A DNA stretch of 40,295 nt from an uncultured Neisseriales bacterium (GTDB lineage: Bacteria; Pseudomonadota; Gammaproteobacteria; Burkholderiales; Aquaspirillaceae), in contig CALMOJ010000195.1 in assembly GCA_937871815.1 (NCBI GenBank), positions 1-40,295 of the forward strand. The letters are read 5' to 3'. Each line of letters starts with the position of its first letter. Position 1 is the stretch's first letter. The notes beneath the pieces were generated by a model. That model was not told the DNA's origin. It searched no databases and saw only the letters and a list, made by a program, of their open reading frames with translations. Shown here piece by piece: positions 1 to 8,026 of the stretch. The position numbers were made by a program, and so were the translations under genes.

Positions 1-36
1 CCCCAACAGTTTCTCCTTCTTCCTTTGTTGAAGTTC

Positions 37-69
37 CGGTCGGGCAGCGATGCACCGACCGTTTTTTTT
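37..69 (+). terminator. Rho-independent terminator or attenuator
   Basis: A 7-bp GC-rich stem (CGGTCGG at 37-43 with CCGACCG at 55-61) is followed directly by eight T residues (62-69). The Shine-Dalgarno GGAG of the next gene starts at 70, touching the U-tract. It probably ends the transcript of a gene left of the window. Because no room is left for a separate promoter, it may also act as an attenuator for the downstream gene. Confidence 0.8.
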
Positions 70-80
70 GGAGCTTGGCG

Positions 81-689
81 ATGACCACCCTACCTCTGCC
101 TACAGCAACCTGCCCGCCAGCAGCAGCGCCCCCACCCGCCAACTATCCTGGGGATTTGGCGATGTGGGTATTTATCTTGGCGGAGCTGCTGGTGTTTGGC
201 GTGTTCTTTTTAGCTTACGCCGTGGCACGACAAGCCCATTTGGCCGAATTCACCACCTATCAGCGCACGCTGGATGCGCGGTTTGGGGTGTTTAACACCG
301 TGGCCTTATTGACCGGCGGCTATGCGGCAGCGCAAGCCGTGGCGGCCATACGCCAAGACCGTCCCCGTGTGGCGACGTACTGGTTGCTGGGGGTCTGTGG
401 CGCGGGACTGGGATTTTGCGCAGTGAAATCGGTCGAGCTGTCCGCCAAGTTCGCCGAAGGGGTGAGCCTATCCACCCACCTGTTTTATATGTTTTACCTT
501 GGGCTTTCGATTTTTCATCTGATGCACGTTGTCTTGGGCATGGTCATCATGGGCTTTGTCACCGTAAAAACCGCGCGGGGCGGTTACACGGCGACGAACC
601 ATGCAGGAATGGAGACCGGTGCATCGTATTGGCACATGGTGGATTTGGTGTGGGTGGTGCTGTTTCCGCTGCTGTATTTGGTGCGCTAA
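81..689 (+). CDS. Heme-copper oxidase subunit III family protein (NorE-like)
   Basis: This is a 202-residue membrane protein of the cytochrome c oxidase subunit III family. It has about five hydrophobic segments and the family pattern PGDLAMWVFILAELLVF near the N-terminus, then an internal HLFYMFYLGLSIFHLMHV segment and a C-terminal ASYWHMVDLVWVVLF segment. The short length, lacking the first two helices of full CoxC, fits the NorE/short subunit III group that accompanies nitric oxide reductase or some terminal oxidases. I chose ATG at 81, with GGAG at 70-73, over a TTG six bases upstream. Its partner genes lie outside the window on the left, so NorE versus a true oxidase subunit III cannot be settled. 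A NorE role would agree with the nos locus at 16-25 kb. Confidence 0.8.
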   Translation: MTTLPLPTATCPPAAAPPPANYPGDLAMWVFILAELLVFGVFFLAYAVARQAHLAEFTTYQRTLDARFGVFNTVALLTGGYAAAQAVAAIRQDRPRVATYWLLGVCGAGLGFCAVKSVELSAKFAEGVSLSTHLFYMFYLGLSIFHLMHVVLGMVIMGFVTVKTARGGYTATNHAGMETGASYWHMVDLVWVVLFPLLYLVR

Positions 690-799
690 CCCCGCTCACC
701 CACCCACCAAGGGGCACGTTGCGGCACGGTCTTGGGTATCGGGCAGCAGGGCTATTGCGGCATACTTGAGGGTATGTAGTTTGCTGGCACGGCGGCGGC

Positions 800-818
800 T
801 TTGAGCAGGTTCTTAGGC
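800..818. repeat. Intergenic dispersed repeat, copy 1
   Basis: TTTGARCAGGTTCTTAGGC occurs here (R=G) and at 16286-16304 (R=A), 18/19 identical and in the same orientation. A looser match continues upstream into a TGGCA-containing GC-rich stretch in both copies. Here it lies between a GGCGGC (791-796) and a GCCGCC (817-822) that could pair. Both copies are in gaps between genes. Confidence 0.55.
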
Positions 819-863
819 CGCCTTGAGCCATTTTCACTTTGTTACCCTCGTTGAGACTCTGCT

Positions 864-2726
864 TTGAAAAAAATCGCTTTGCTTCTTTGTTTTGCAGCAC
901 TGCCCGCTTGGGCTTCTGTCGAGGCCGATTTGGCGGCAGCGCGTGCAGGCTCACCCACTGCCTTGTCGGCCGCACAAGCCTCGGCGCGGGGCTCCGTACT
1001 GGAAAGCTACCCACAGTATTGGCAGTTGGCGCGTAATTTAGATGCGGTTTCTGCGGCAGAAGTGCAGGGTTTTCTCAGCCGCAACCCCGACAGTGCGTTG
1101 GCAGAACGCTTGCGGCTGGAGTGGCTGAAAAAACTGGCCAAATATGGCTTCTGGACAGAATTTGCGACTGAATACGCCAAACTCGCCCCTGCCGCACGCG
1201 ATGAAGATGTGCAGTGCAGCGACACCTTGCGCCGCTTTAAACAAGGGGAAGGCGAAGCCCTGACCGAAGCGAGAGGCCGTTGGGCAACAGGACGAGCAAC
1301 GCCAGCCGGCTGTACCGCCCTGTTTGATGCACTCGCCAACAGCGGCAAGCTGTCTGAAGCCGAAGTCTGGCGGCGCGTGCGTCTGCAGCTCACCGCTGGC
1401 AACCTCAACACCGCCCGCGCGGTCAGCCAGTTCACCAGCAGCCCGCTATCAGCGGGACAGCTCTCCGCCCCCAATCTGAGTGATACCGCCAGCAAAGCAG
1501 GGCAGGAAGCCGCGCTCTTCGCCATTCAAAAGCAAGCCAAGGCCGAACTGGGCACGGCAGCCGCGCAACTGGCGAATGTGGCAGGACGGCTAGACGCGCA
1601 CGATGTGGGCTATGGCTGGGGGCAGCTGGCCTTGGTGGCCGCCAAAAAACAAGACATGGTGAGTGCCTTGGTGTGGTTTGATAAGGCCGACCCCGCCCAG
1701 CTTTCTGCGGAACAGTGGGACTGGTGGGGACGTGCAGCCTTGCGGCAGGGTCGGTGGGATACGGTCTTGCGCGTCACCGAGGCCATGCCCGAAGCCAGCA
1801 AAAACAACCAAAACTGGCTGTACTGGCGCGGTCGTGCGCTCAAAGCACGCGGCAAGGGCGGCGAAGCCAATCCCTTGTTTGCGCGGATTAGCCAGTTCAA
1901 TGGCTTTTACGGTCTGTTAGCGCGGGAAGAGCTGGGCACGTCGATCGGCGAATCCCCTGCCCGTTTTGTGGTAGCGGAACGCGATGTGGTGGCGATGGGG
2001 CAAACGCCTTCGGTACAGCGTGCTCTGGCCTTATTTGGTATTTCTACCCGTTTGGGACTGCCAGAGTTCCGCGAAGATGCACGGCGCGAGTGGCGTTTTG
2101 CCATGCGCGGTGCTTCGGATGAAAAGCTGCTGGCCGCCGCAGAAGTCGCACGACAAGCGGGCTTTTACGATATGGCGATTTACAGTGCCGACCGTACCGA
2201 AAGGCTGCATGACTTTAGCCTGCGTTATTTGTCGCCCTACCGCGACATTACGCACCGCTACGCCAACCAGTTGGATGTAGATGAGGCGTGGATTTACGGC
2301 TTGATTCGCCAAGAAAGCCGGTTTGTCCATATCGCCCGCTCTGGGGTAGGGGCTTCGGGGCTGATGCAGCTGATGCCCGCCACCGCCAAATGGGTTGCCG
2401 GCAAAATTGGGCTGGGCAGTTTTTCGGTTAACGAAATCGGCACCAATATTCAGCTCGGCACATGGTATTTGCGCCATGTCTTTGACCGCCTAGACGGCAA
2501 TGCGGTGATGGCGACAGCAGCGTATAACGCCGGCCCTGGTCGCGCACGGGCATGGCAGGCCAACGAGCCGCTCGAAGGGGCGATCTACGCCGAAACCATC
2601 CCCTTCACCGAAACGCGTGACTATGTGCAAAAGGTGATGGCGAATGCGGTGCATTACGCCGCCAACTTTAGCAGCGGCTACCAGCCCCGCCTAAAAGAGC
2701 GGATGGGGACGATTCCAGCACGTTAA
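864..2726 (+). CDS. slt: Soluble lytic murein transglycosylase
   Basis: This 620-residue periplasmic enzyme cleaves the MurNAc-GlcNAc bond of peptidoglycan and forms 1,6-anhydro-muropeptides. A short Sec signal peptide (MKKIALLLCFAALPAWA, cleavage before SVEAD) is followed by a long alpha-helical superhelix (about residues 20-460) like the Slt70 doughnut. The C-terminal lysozyme-like SLT domain (about 470-600) carries catalytic Glu484 in IRQESRF, the GASGLMQLMPATA motif and NAGPGRARAW. Length agrees with Slt70. The start is TTG: the signal peptide begins exactly there and no in-frame ATG or GTG gives one. The SD is weak (GAG at 853-855). A strong terminator follows at 2850. Confidence 0.95.
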   Translation: MKKIALLLCFAALPAWASVEADLAAARAGSPTALSAAQASARGSVLESYPQYWQLARNLDAVSAAEVQGFLSRNPDSALAERLRLEWLKKLAKYGFWTEFATEYAKLAPAARDEDVQCSDTLRRFKQGEGEALTEARGRWATGRATPAGCTALFDALANSGKLSEAEVWRRVRLQLTAGNLNTARAVSQFTSSPLSAGQLSAPNLSDTASKAGQEAALFAIQKQAKAELGTAAAQLANVAGRLDAHDVGYGWGQLALVAAKKQDMVSALVWFDKADPAQLSAEQWDWWGRAALRQGRWDTVLRVTEAMPEASKNNQNWLYWRGRALKARGKGGEANPLFARISQFNGFYGLLAREELGTSIGESPARFVVAERDVVAMGQTPSVQRALALFGISTRLGLPEFREDARREWRFAMRGASDEKLLAAAEVARQAGFYDMAIYSADRTERLHDFSLRYLSPYRDITHRYANQLDVDEAWIYGLIRQESRFVHIARSGVGASGLMQLMPATAKWVAGKIGLGSFSVNEIGTNIQLGTWYLRHVFDRLDGNAVMATAAYNAGPGRARAWQANEPLEGAIYAETIPFTETRDYVQKVMANAVHYAANFSSGYQPRLKERMGTIPAR

Positions 2727-2849
2727 TGGGGGGCTTCAGTTTTAGGCAAAAAAATGCGTACCAAGGTGCCTATCCCCCCAAGTTGGCGTGGAGTAGATAC
2801 GGATTTTGGTAGCGGCTAACATGTGGTTATAGTCAATTACATAGACACG

Positions 2850-2893
2850 GCGTAAATCCCCCACCCAAAGGAAGGGGATTTACGCTGCTTTTT
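2850..2893 (+). terminator. Rho-independent terminator after slt
   Basis: A perfect 12-bp stem (GCGTAAATCCCC at 2850-2861 with GGGGATTTACGC at 2874-2885) is followed by TGCTTTTT. It lies between the convergent slt and hldD genes. The T-tract is on the + side only, so it serves slt. Confidence 0.85.
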
Positions 2894-2895
2894 CG

Positions 2896-3888
2896 TTAAA
2901 GCCCAACCTGCCCCACACCATAGCAAGCCACGCCTTCCGCCACGCTCAATAGAGGAGCGGTATAGCCCGCTGCGCGGAGACGGCTAATGTCAGCCTCGGT
3001 ATAGCTTTGGTACTTACCTTTGAGCGCCTCGGGAAAAGGAATGTACTCAATCACCCCTTCTGCGACCAATACTTCTAGCGATTGCGGGGGCAGTCCGGCA
3101 GCGTATCGGCAGGCATTGACCGCCGCCACCGCCACATCGTTAAACGGCTGGGCGCGTCCGGTGCCAAGGTTAAAAATGCCTGATTTTTCGGGGCGGTCAA
3201 GGAAAAACAAATTGACCTTGACCACATCCTCAACAGACACAAAATCCCGCATTTGCCCGCCATTAGGATAGCCATCGTTGCCCGCAAAAAGCTTGACCTT
3301 GCCGGTGTCGCGATACTGGTTGAAATGGTGAAACGCCACCGAGGCCATCCGGCCTTTGTGCTGCTCGCGGGGGCCGTAAACATTGAAATAGCGGAAGCCG
3401 ACTACTTGTGCCGTGCGCTGGTCAAAACGGCGACGAACCACTTGGTCAAACAGAAATTTAGAGTAGCCATAGACGTTGAGCGGCGATTCGCAGGCACGGT
3501 CTTCTCGGAAGATTTGCCCGCCGCCATACACCGCCGCACTGGACGCATACAGCAGAGGAATCGCCTCTTGCTGGCACCAGTCAAACAGGTCTAGCGTGTA
3601 TTGGTAGTTGTTGGCCATCATGTACTGGCCATCGTGCTCCATGGTGTCGGAGCACGCCCCTTGGTGCAGGATGGCGCGGATTTTGCGGTCGTAGTGACCT
3701 GCTTTTAGGCGGGCGAGAAAGCAGGTTTTGTCTACATAGTCAGCGATGTCGCAATCGACCAAATTGCGGTATTTGGGGCCGTCGGTCAGGTCATCGACCG
3801 CGATAATATTGGTTTCGCCACGCAAATTCAGGGCTTTGACCAGATTTGAGCCAATAAAACCAGCGGCACCCGTCACAACGATAAACAT
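2896..3888 (-). CDS. hldD: ADP-L-glycero-D-manno-heptose-6-epimerase
   Basis: This 330-residue cytoplasmic enzyme converts ADP-D-glycero- to ADP-L-glycero-beta-D-manno-heptose, the activated heptose for the LPS inner core. The N-terminal Rossmann motif [11 protein letters not shown] binds NADP and the SDR catalytic pair is in YGYSK. The ENGA-type epimerase signatures [18 protein letters not shown] and [11 protein letters not shown] are present. Length is typical. I place the start at the ATG (3888-3886) before FIVVTGA, with GGAG nine bases upstream; an in-frame TTG five codons earlier overlaps that SD and is unlikely. Its presence indicates heptose-containing LPS or LOS. Confidence 0.95.
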   Translation of the reverse strand: MFIVVTGAAGFIGSNLVKALNLRGETNIIAVDDLTDGPKYRNLVDCDIADYVDKTCFLARLKAGHYDRKIRAILHQGACSDTMEHDGQYMMANNYQYTLDLFDWCQQEAIPLLYASSAAVYGGGQIFREDRACESPLNVYGYSKFLFDQVVRRRFDQRTAQVVGFRYFNVYGPREQHKGRMASVAFHHFNQYRDTGKVKLFAGNDGYPNGGQMRDFVSVEDVVKVNLFFLDRPEKSGIFNLGTGRAQPFNDVAVAAVNACRYAAGLPPQSLEVLVAEGVIEYIPFPEALKGKYQSYTEADISRLRAAGYTAPLLSVAEGVACYGVGQVGL

Positions 3889-3999
3889 AGGGGGATACTC
3901 CAAAAAAGAATAGGACAGACGACGTGCGTTCTTTAATTTTGGTCATGCAGGGCAATCTCGCCTGCCCAATTAAGCTGAACAGCCCAAAAAGGATACCCC

Positions 4000-4584
4000 A
4001 TGCACCACTTTTCTTCTCGTATTGGTCTGGTCTGCCTGACAAGCTTCGCCCTATGGCTACCTTCATGGGCAATGGCCAGAGGGCATGGCGAGGATCAGGG
4101 ACGTGACTTTCGCGCCCCCTACGCAGGGTATCAGAACGCGTGGCAAGACCGAGGACAGGGAGGACGGCATCAGGCCGAACATCGGTATCACCCCCGCCCT
4201 AACAATAACCGACCCTACAGCCCAGCCTACCGCCCAGCCCCACATCACCCCCCTGCCCCTCGGGCTTATCGCCATGCGGCACCCTATGGCCATGACCGCA
4301 CAATGAGGATGCAGGCAGGCATTGGGGCGATGGAGGCACGCATCTTGGTGCGGGAACTCGGCATGGAGAGTCACCGAGGACGCGCTCTTCCACCAGGGAT
4401 TCAACGACAGTTAATACGGGGCAGGCCGCTACCCCCAGGCTTGGCCGTGCGCTACGCCCCCGCACCACTGTATCGCCGCTTACCTTCTCGGCTGGGGCAT
4501 CACTGGGTCATGGCTGGTGCAGATTTGCTCTTGGTTGCCGTGGCGACGGGCTTGATTGTGGATATTGTGCGTGGGGTATTTTGA
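4000..4584 (+). CDS. CigR/RcnB-like secreted small protein
   Basis: This 194-residue protein has a Sec-type N-terminus (hydrophobic to about residue 25, ending SWAMA). A low-complexity His/Pro/Arg/Tyr-rich region follows (about 30-100). The C-terminal part has two LPPG motifs (RALPPGIQRQLIRGRPLPPGL), then a basic stretch and a hydrophobic tail (ADLLLVAVATGLIVDIV). That C-terminal layout matches the RcnB/CigR-like family, whose members are periplasmic or inner-membrane proteins linked to metal homeostasis or, for CigR, anti-virulence. The His-rich middle could bind metal, but this is inference. It stands alone on the + strand between two minus-strand genes. Specific function unknown. Confidence 0.65.
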   Translation: MHHFSSRIGLVCLTSFALWLPSWAMARGHGEDQGRDFRAPYAGYQNAWQDRGQGGRHQAEHRYHPRPNNNRPYSPAYRPAPHHPPAPRAYRHAAPYGHDRTMRMQAGIGAMEARILVRELGMESHRGRALPPGIQRQLIRGRPLPPGLAVRYAPAPLYRRLPSRLGHHWVMAGADLLLVAVATGLIVDIVRGVF

Positions 4585-4635
4585 CAGGGATGGGGAGGAC
4601 ATAGCTCCTGCGCTTCCTAGCGCATGAACCGCTTG

Positions 4636-5514
4636 TCAACCTTGCAACCGCTCTACTGCCGTCCGCCCTGCCCAGTCGCACGCAAATTGCCATGCCACAC
4701 GGCCACTCCGCGCCCCGCGCGTCAACGACCACAGCAAGGCCGCCCGCTGCGCTGCCTCATCCAGCGGCACCTGAAACGTCGCCAGCCACACGCCCACCGC
4801 AGCAAGGTAGGTATCTTGGTCAAATGGATAAAACGATAGCCACAACCCAAAGCGTTCAGACAAAGACACTTTTTCTTCGACCGTTTCGGCAGGGTGGATT
4901 TCGCCATCCGCCGCCCGCTGCCCCAGATTGTCGGCCATCCGCTCAGGCATTAAATGCCGCCGGTTAGACGTGGCATAGACCAACACATTGTCTGCACGGC
5001 GCGACAGCCCGCCATCCAGTGCCGATTTTAGGGCTTTGTAGGCATCGTCCCCTTCTTCAAACGACAGGTCATCGCAGAACAAAATAAACCGCTCGGGGCG
5101 CGGGGCAAGGCAGTCGAGTATCTGGGTCAGCTCGGCGAGGTGCTGCTTATCTACCTCCACCAAGCGCAGGCCTTGGGCAGCAAATTCGGGCAACAACGCT
5201 TTGACCAACGAGGATTTGCCGGTGCCGCGTGCGCCAGTTAGCAACACGTTATTGGCCGAACGCCCTTGCACAAACTGGCGGGTATTCCGCAACAACTGGG
5301 CTTTTTGCGCCTCGACCCCTGCCAGCGTATCGAGCGCCAGACAGTGCGGCGCACCGACCGCCACCAAGCCTCCACGCCCTTGGTGGCTATGCCAGCGAAA
5401 GGCGGTCGCCGTCCAGTCAACAGCAGGCAAGGCGGGAGGCAGCGTGGCTTCGAGCTGCTGCATCAGGGTATTAGCGCGACTTAAGAAGGCGAGGAGTTCG
5501 GGCGGGAGGGTCAT
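4636..5514 (-). CDS. DUF815 family AAA ATPase
   Basis: This P-loop ATPase of about 292 residues belongs to the DUF815 family, common in Gram-negative bacteria and uncharacterised biochemically. It shows Walker A GARGTGKSS, Walker B RFILFCDDLSFEE, the arginine-containing ATSNRRHLMPERM segment typical of the family, and a C-terminal lid. I prefer the ATG at 5514 (MTLPPELL), where family similarity seems to begin; an upstream in-frame ATG at 5547 would add 11 residues. Neither has a strong SD. It is divergent from ribH. Substrate and role are not known from sequence. Confidence 0.85.
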   Translation of the reverse strand: MTLPPELLAFLSRANTLMQQLEATLPPALPAVDWTATAFRWHSHQGRGGLVAVGAPHCLALDTLAGVEAQKAQLLRNTRQFVQGRSANNVLLTGARGTGKSSLVKALLPEFAAQGLRLVEVDKQHLAELTQILDCLAPRPERFILFCDDLSFEEGDDAYKALKSALDGGLSRRADNVLVYATSNRRHLMPERMADNLGQRAADGEIHPAETVEEKVSLSERFGLWLSFYPFDQDTYLAAVGVWLATFQVPLDEAAQRAALLWSLTRGARSGRVAWQFACDWAGRTAVERLQG

Positions 5515-5784
5515 GGCGGTCGTCTTGTGTGGATGCAAAGAAGCCATGATAGTTGCGGATTCGGTGGGGCGTTGTCTACTGCTGCGAGGGCAAGCCGCGA
5601 AGGTGCGGCACGGCCAGAAAACCGGTAGGTGAGCATCGCACCGTGACCCTGTGTGCGCCCCCTAGAACGGTAAGGCAGGGCAGGGCGTGCAATATGGTAA
5701 AATCGGCGGCTTCTCTTTTTACTTTCCCTCATTTATGCCTGCACCGGCGATGTCCTTATGCCGCGTTGTAGGGACGGAGTTGCC

Positions 5785-6258
5785 ATGTCTCAAGGTATTC
5801 GCCTCCTCGAACCCCAGCTTAACGGCTCTGCGTTGTTTATTGGCGTGGTGATGAGTCGCTTTAACGCCCCAGTCTGCGAAGGGCTGCGTGATGCGTGTCT
5901 CGCCGAACTCATTGCACTGGGCGTACCCGCCGGCAACATTACGCTGGCTACTGTCCCTGGTGCGCTGGAGATTCCACTGGCCTTGCAAGCTATGGCGCAA
6001 TCTGAGAGCCACGAATTCGACGCGCTGATTGCCTTGGGTGCGGTGATTCGCGGGGAAACCTACCATTTTGAGCTGGTCTCGAACGAATCTGGCGCAGGCG
6101 TAAGCCGTGTGGCACTGGACTACGGCCTGCCGATTGCCAATGCGATTCTGACCACCGAAACCGACGAACAAGCCGAAGTGCGCATGGTAGAAAAAGGCCG
6201 TGAAGCCGCCCGTGTCGCCGTTGAAATGGCTAACTTGCAACAGGAATTATTTTCATGA
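5785..6258 (+). CDS. ribH: 6,7-dimethyl-8-ribityllumazine synthase
   Basis: This 157-residue enzyme condenses 5-amino-6-ribitylaminouracil with 3,4-dihydroxy-2-butanone-4-phosphate, the penultimate step of riboflavin synthesis. Characteristic segments are [14 protein letters not shown], the [12 protein letters not shown] loop, and [19 protein letters not shown] carrying the catalytic His. The start at 5785 follows GGAG (5776-5779) at good spacing and removes nine non-homologous residues of the longer open frame. It overlaps nusB by 4 bp (ATGA), so the two are translationally coupled, a common ribH-nusB arrangement. A TAAAAT (5698-5703) in the leader could be its -10 element. Confidence 0.96.
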   Translation: MSQGIRLLEPQLNGSALFIGVVMSRFNAPVCEGLRDACLAELIALGVPAGNITLATVPGALEIPLALQAMAQSESHEFDALIALGAVIRGETYHFELVSNESGAGVSRVALDYGLPIANAILTTETDEQAEVRMVEKGREAARVAVEMANLQQELFS

Positions 6259-6707
6259 AAACCGCCCGTCGCCGCGCCCGTGAATTTGCCGTCCAAGGCG
6301 TGTATCAGTGGCAGTTGAATGCCCTGACCGCCACCAACATCGAAAACAACCTGCGCGAAAATGAACACTTCGCCAAAGCTGACGAATCCCTGCTGCGCGC
6401 TTTGTTGTTTGGTGTCATCCAAAACGCCGATATTCTCGATAAGCTCTTGGTCAACTACTATGACCGCGATGCTAAAGAAGTCAGCCCTGTTGAGCGGGCG
6501 ATTTTGCGGGTGGCGGCACTGGAGCTGACCCAACATGCCGACACCCCGTATCCGGTCATCATCAACGAAGCCATCGAAATCGCCAAAACCTTTGGCGGTA
6601 CCGATGGCCATCGCTTTGTAAACGGCGTGCTCGACAAGCTGGCCGCTGATGTCCGCGCCCCCGAAGTCGAAGCCCAAAAAAACCGCCCCCCGCGTCCCCC
6701 TCGTTAA
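6255..6707 (+). CDS. nusB: Transcription antitermination factor NusB
   Basis: This 150-residue all-helical RNA-binding protein joins NusE (ribosomal protein S10) on boxA RNA to support antitermination at rRNA operons. It has the N-terminal [17 protein letters not shown] signature, the central [16 protein letters not shown] segment and the C-terminal [31 protein letters not shown] block. Length is standard. Its ATG overlaps the ribH stop. A perfect inverted repeat follows at 6720. Confidence 0.96.
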   Translation: MKTARRRAREFAVQGVYQWQLNALTATNIENNLRENEHFAKADESLLRALLFGVIQNADILDKLLVNYYDRDAKEVSPVERAILRVAALELTQHADTPYPVIINEAIEIAKTFGGTDGHRFVNGVLDKLAADVRAPEVEAQKNRPPRPPR

Positions 6708-6719
6708 AAGGCAAATGGA

Positions 6720-6758
6720 CTGCACTGCACGCTTCCCTACCCCCTGTGTGCAGTGCAG
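6720..6758. repeat. Perfect 11-bp inverted repeat after nusB
   Basis: CTGCACTGCAC (6720-6730) and GTGCAGTGCAG (6748-6758) are exact reverse complements separated by 17 bases. No T-tract follows. It could be a terminator-like or mRNA-stabilising hairpin at the end of ribH-nusB, or a protein-binding site ahead of the next gene. Confidence 0.6.
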
Positions 6759-6815
6759 AAACCAGCTCAATCTAAGTGTTGAGCGTGTATTCAAACCGAC
6801 GAATTCCCGACCCTT

Positions 6816-7226
6816 ATGATAACACTTCAGCCATTGACTACACCGCACCTCCCCGCCCCCTCGCTGACTGCAGCCACCCTGCCCCAAGCCGATTTAGCAT
6901 GGGCGGAGCAATTCTTTATCAGCTTGGGGCGTGAACTCGGACAAGTCGAACGTGACTTTTTTGCCTGCTGGCAAACCGCGCAAACCGAAGGCGCAGGGCA
7001 GGGCTTTTCGCCTGAAATGGAAGCCATGTTTAGCCGCCTCGCCGACCTCAATACTTTGGGGGGCGACGTACTACACCAGCTCCGCCCCAGCTTGCCGCTC
7101 GACGAAGCTACGGTGGCGCGGTGGATGTCTGCCGCCAGCCACGACGCGGATACGGTATCGCTGCCAGAAGTGATTTTGGCGGGGCAGCAAGGGTCGTCGG
7201 CAGCCGAATCGGATTGGGTCGGCTAA
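6816..7226 (+). CDS. Hypothetical protein
   Basis: This 136-residue soluble, acidic protein has no signal peptide or membrane segment and I recognise no family. The middle (about residues 26-110) looks helical, with LAWAEQFFISLGRELGQVERDFFACWQTAQ and EMEAMFSRLADLNTLGGDVLHQLRP. The N-terminus is Pro/Thr-rich. The ATG at 6816 has no clear SD. Third-position GC bias resembles neighbouring genes and a strong hairpin follows, supporting a real gene. It could be co-expressed with ribH-nusB or be independent. Confidence 0.55.
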   Translation: MITLQPLTTPHLPAPSLTAATLPQADLAWAEQFFISLGRELGQVERDFFACWQTAQTEGAGQGFSPEMEAMFSRLADLNTLGGDVLHQLRPSLPLDEATVARWMSAASHDADTVSLPEVILAGQQGSSAAESDWVG

Positions 7227-7258
7227 GCACAGCTTTGCCGCCTGCAAGCCTACGTCAC

Positions 7259-7293
7259 CCCCCTCTTTATCGTCTGCTGCGATAAAGAGGGGG
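7259..7293. terminator. Strong hairpin between convergent genes
   Basis: A perfect 14-bp stem (7259-7272 with 7280-7293, core CTCTTTATCG/CGATAAAGAG) encloses a 7-nt loop. The T-tract is weak (TGCTTTG). It follows the + strand hypothetical gene and faces the minus-strand pgpA, so it probably ends the former. Confidence 0.65.
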
Positions 7294-7329
7294 TGCTTTG
7301 GGCACGATACGCAGCACGTATTTAAAAAG

Positions 7330-7358
7330 TCTGCGGGACTCGGATGAGCCTGCATTCG
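7330..7358. repeat. Short direct repeat left of pgpA-thiL
   Basis: A 29-bp sequence containing GATGAGCCTGC is repeated in the same orientation at 9201-9229 with 24 of 29 bases identical. The two copies bracket the thiL-pgpA pair. The rest of the 7294-7519 gap holds only a small GGTGGC/GCCACC hairpin (7399-7413), and I see no gene in it. Confidence 0.5.
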
Positions 7359-7519
7359 CTACGCGGACTGGCTTTTATTCCCCTCCGACGGCGTAGTTGG
7401 TGGCGAGGCCACCGGTGCTAAAACCTAGACCCAAAACCAACCACCCCACCCCGCCACGCGCCACGAAAGAAGAATCACGGCCAAACCCGTCTGCCACGCA
7501 CGCCTCCGCCGACGGGGAA

Positions 7520-8026
7520 TTAAAAACCAAACACCCGCACCAGCCCCACCCACACGGCCAAAGCAAAGCCTGCCGCCAGCGCGTCATCCAGCATCACGCC
7601 AAAGCCACCCTTGACCCGTGCATCCAGCCAGCCAATCGGCCACGGCTTCACAATGTCAAACAGGCGGAACAGCCCAAAGCCAAGCCCCCACGCCATCGGG
7701 GTTTCTGGCAGACAGACCAACACCGCCCACATCGCCACGATCTCATCCCACACCATGCCGCCGTGGTCAGGCACGCCCAACGCCCGCCCCGTGACTTCGC
7801 ACGCCCACACCCCCAGCGCAAAGGCCGGCAGCAACAGGCTGGCAATCAGCAGCGGGCTGGCGCCGAGCCAGACAAACAGCGCGTAGAGCGGCAACGCGGC
7901 CAGCGTCCCAACCGTCCCTGGGGCACGCGGTGCCAAGCCACTGCCAAAGCCAAGGGCGATAAAGTGGGCAGGGTGCGCCCGCAAAAAAGCCCCATCGGGG
8001 CGGCGAGGATTAAGCGAAATGGTCAT
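7520..8026 (-). CDS. pgpA: Phosphatidylglycerophosphatase A
   Basis: This inner-membrane phosphatase of about 168 residues dephosphorylates phosphatidylglycerol-phosphate to phosphatidylglycerol. Family signs are the GFGSGLAPRAPGTVGTLAALPL motif, the acidic metal site in MVWDEIVAMW, and RLFDIVKPWPIGWLD, plus about four hydrophobic segments. I start it at the ATG at 8026, before TISLNPRRPD, because the longer frame only extends into thiL. It overlaps the 3' end of thiL by 17 bp, giving the thiL-pgpA pair widely seen in proteobacteria. Confidence 0.93.
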   Translation of the reverse strand: MTISLNPRRPDGAFLRAHPAHFIALGFGSGLAPRAPGTVGTLAALPLYALFVWLGASPLLIASLLLPAFALGVWACEVTGRALGVPDHGGMVWDEIVAMWAVLVCLPETPMAWGLGFGLFRLFDIVKPWPIGWLDARVKGGFGVMLDDALAAGFALAVWVGLVRVFGF

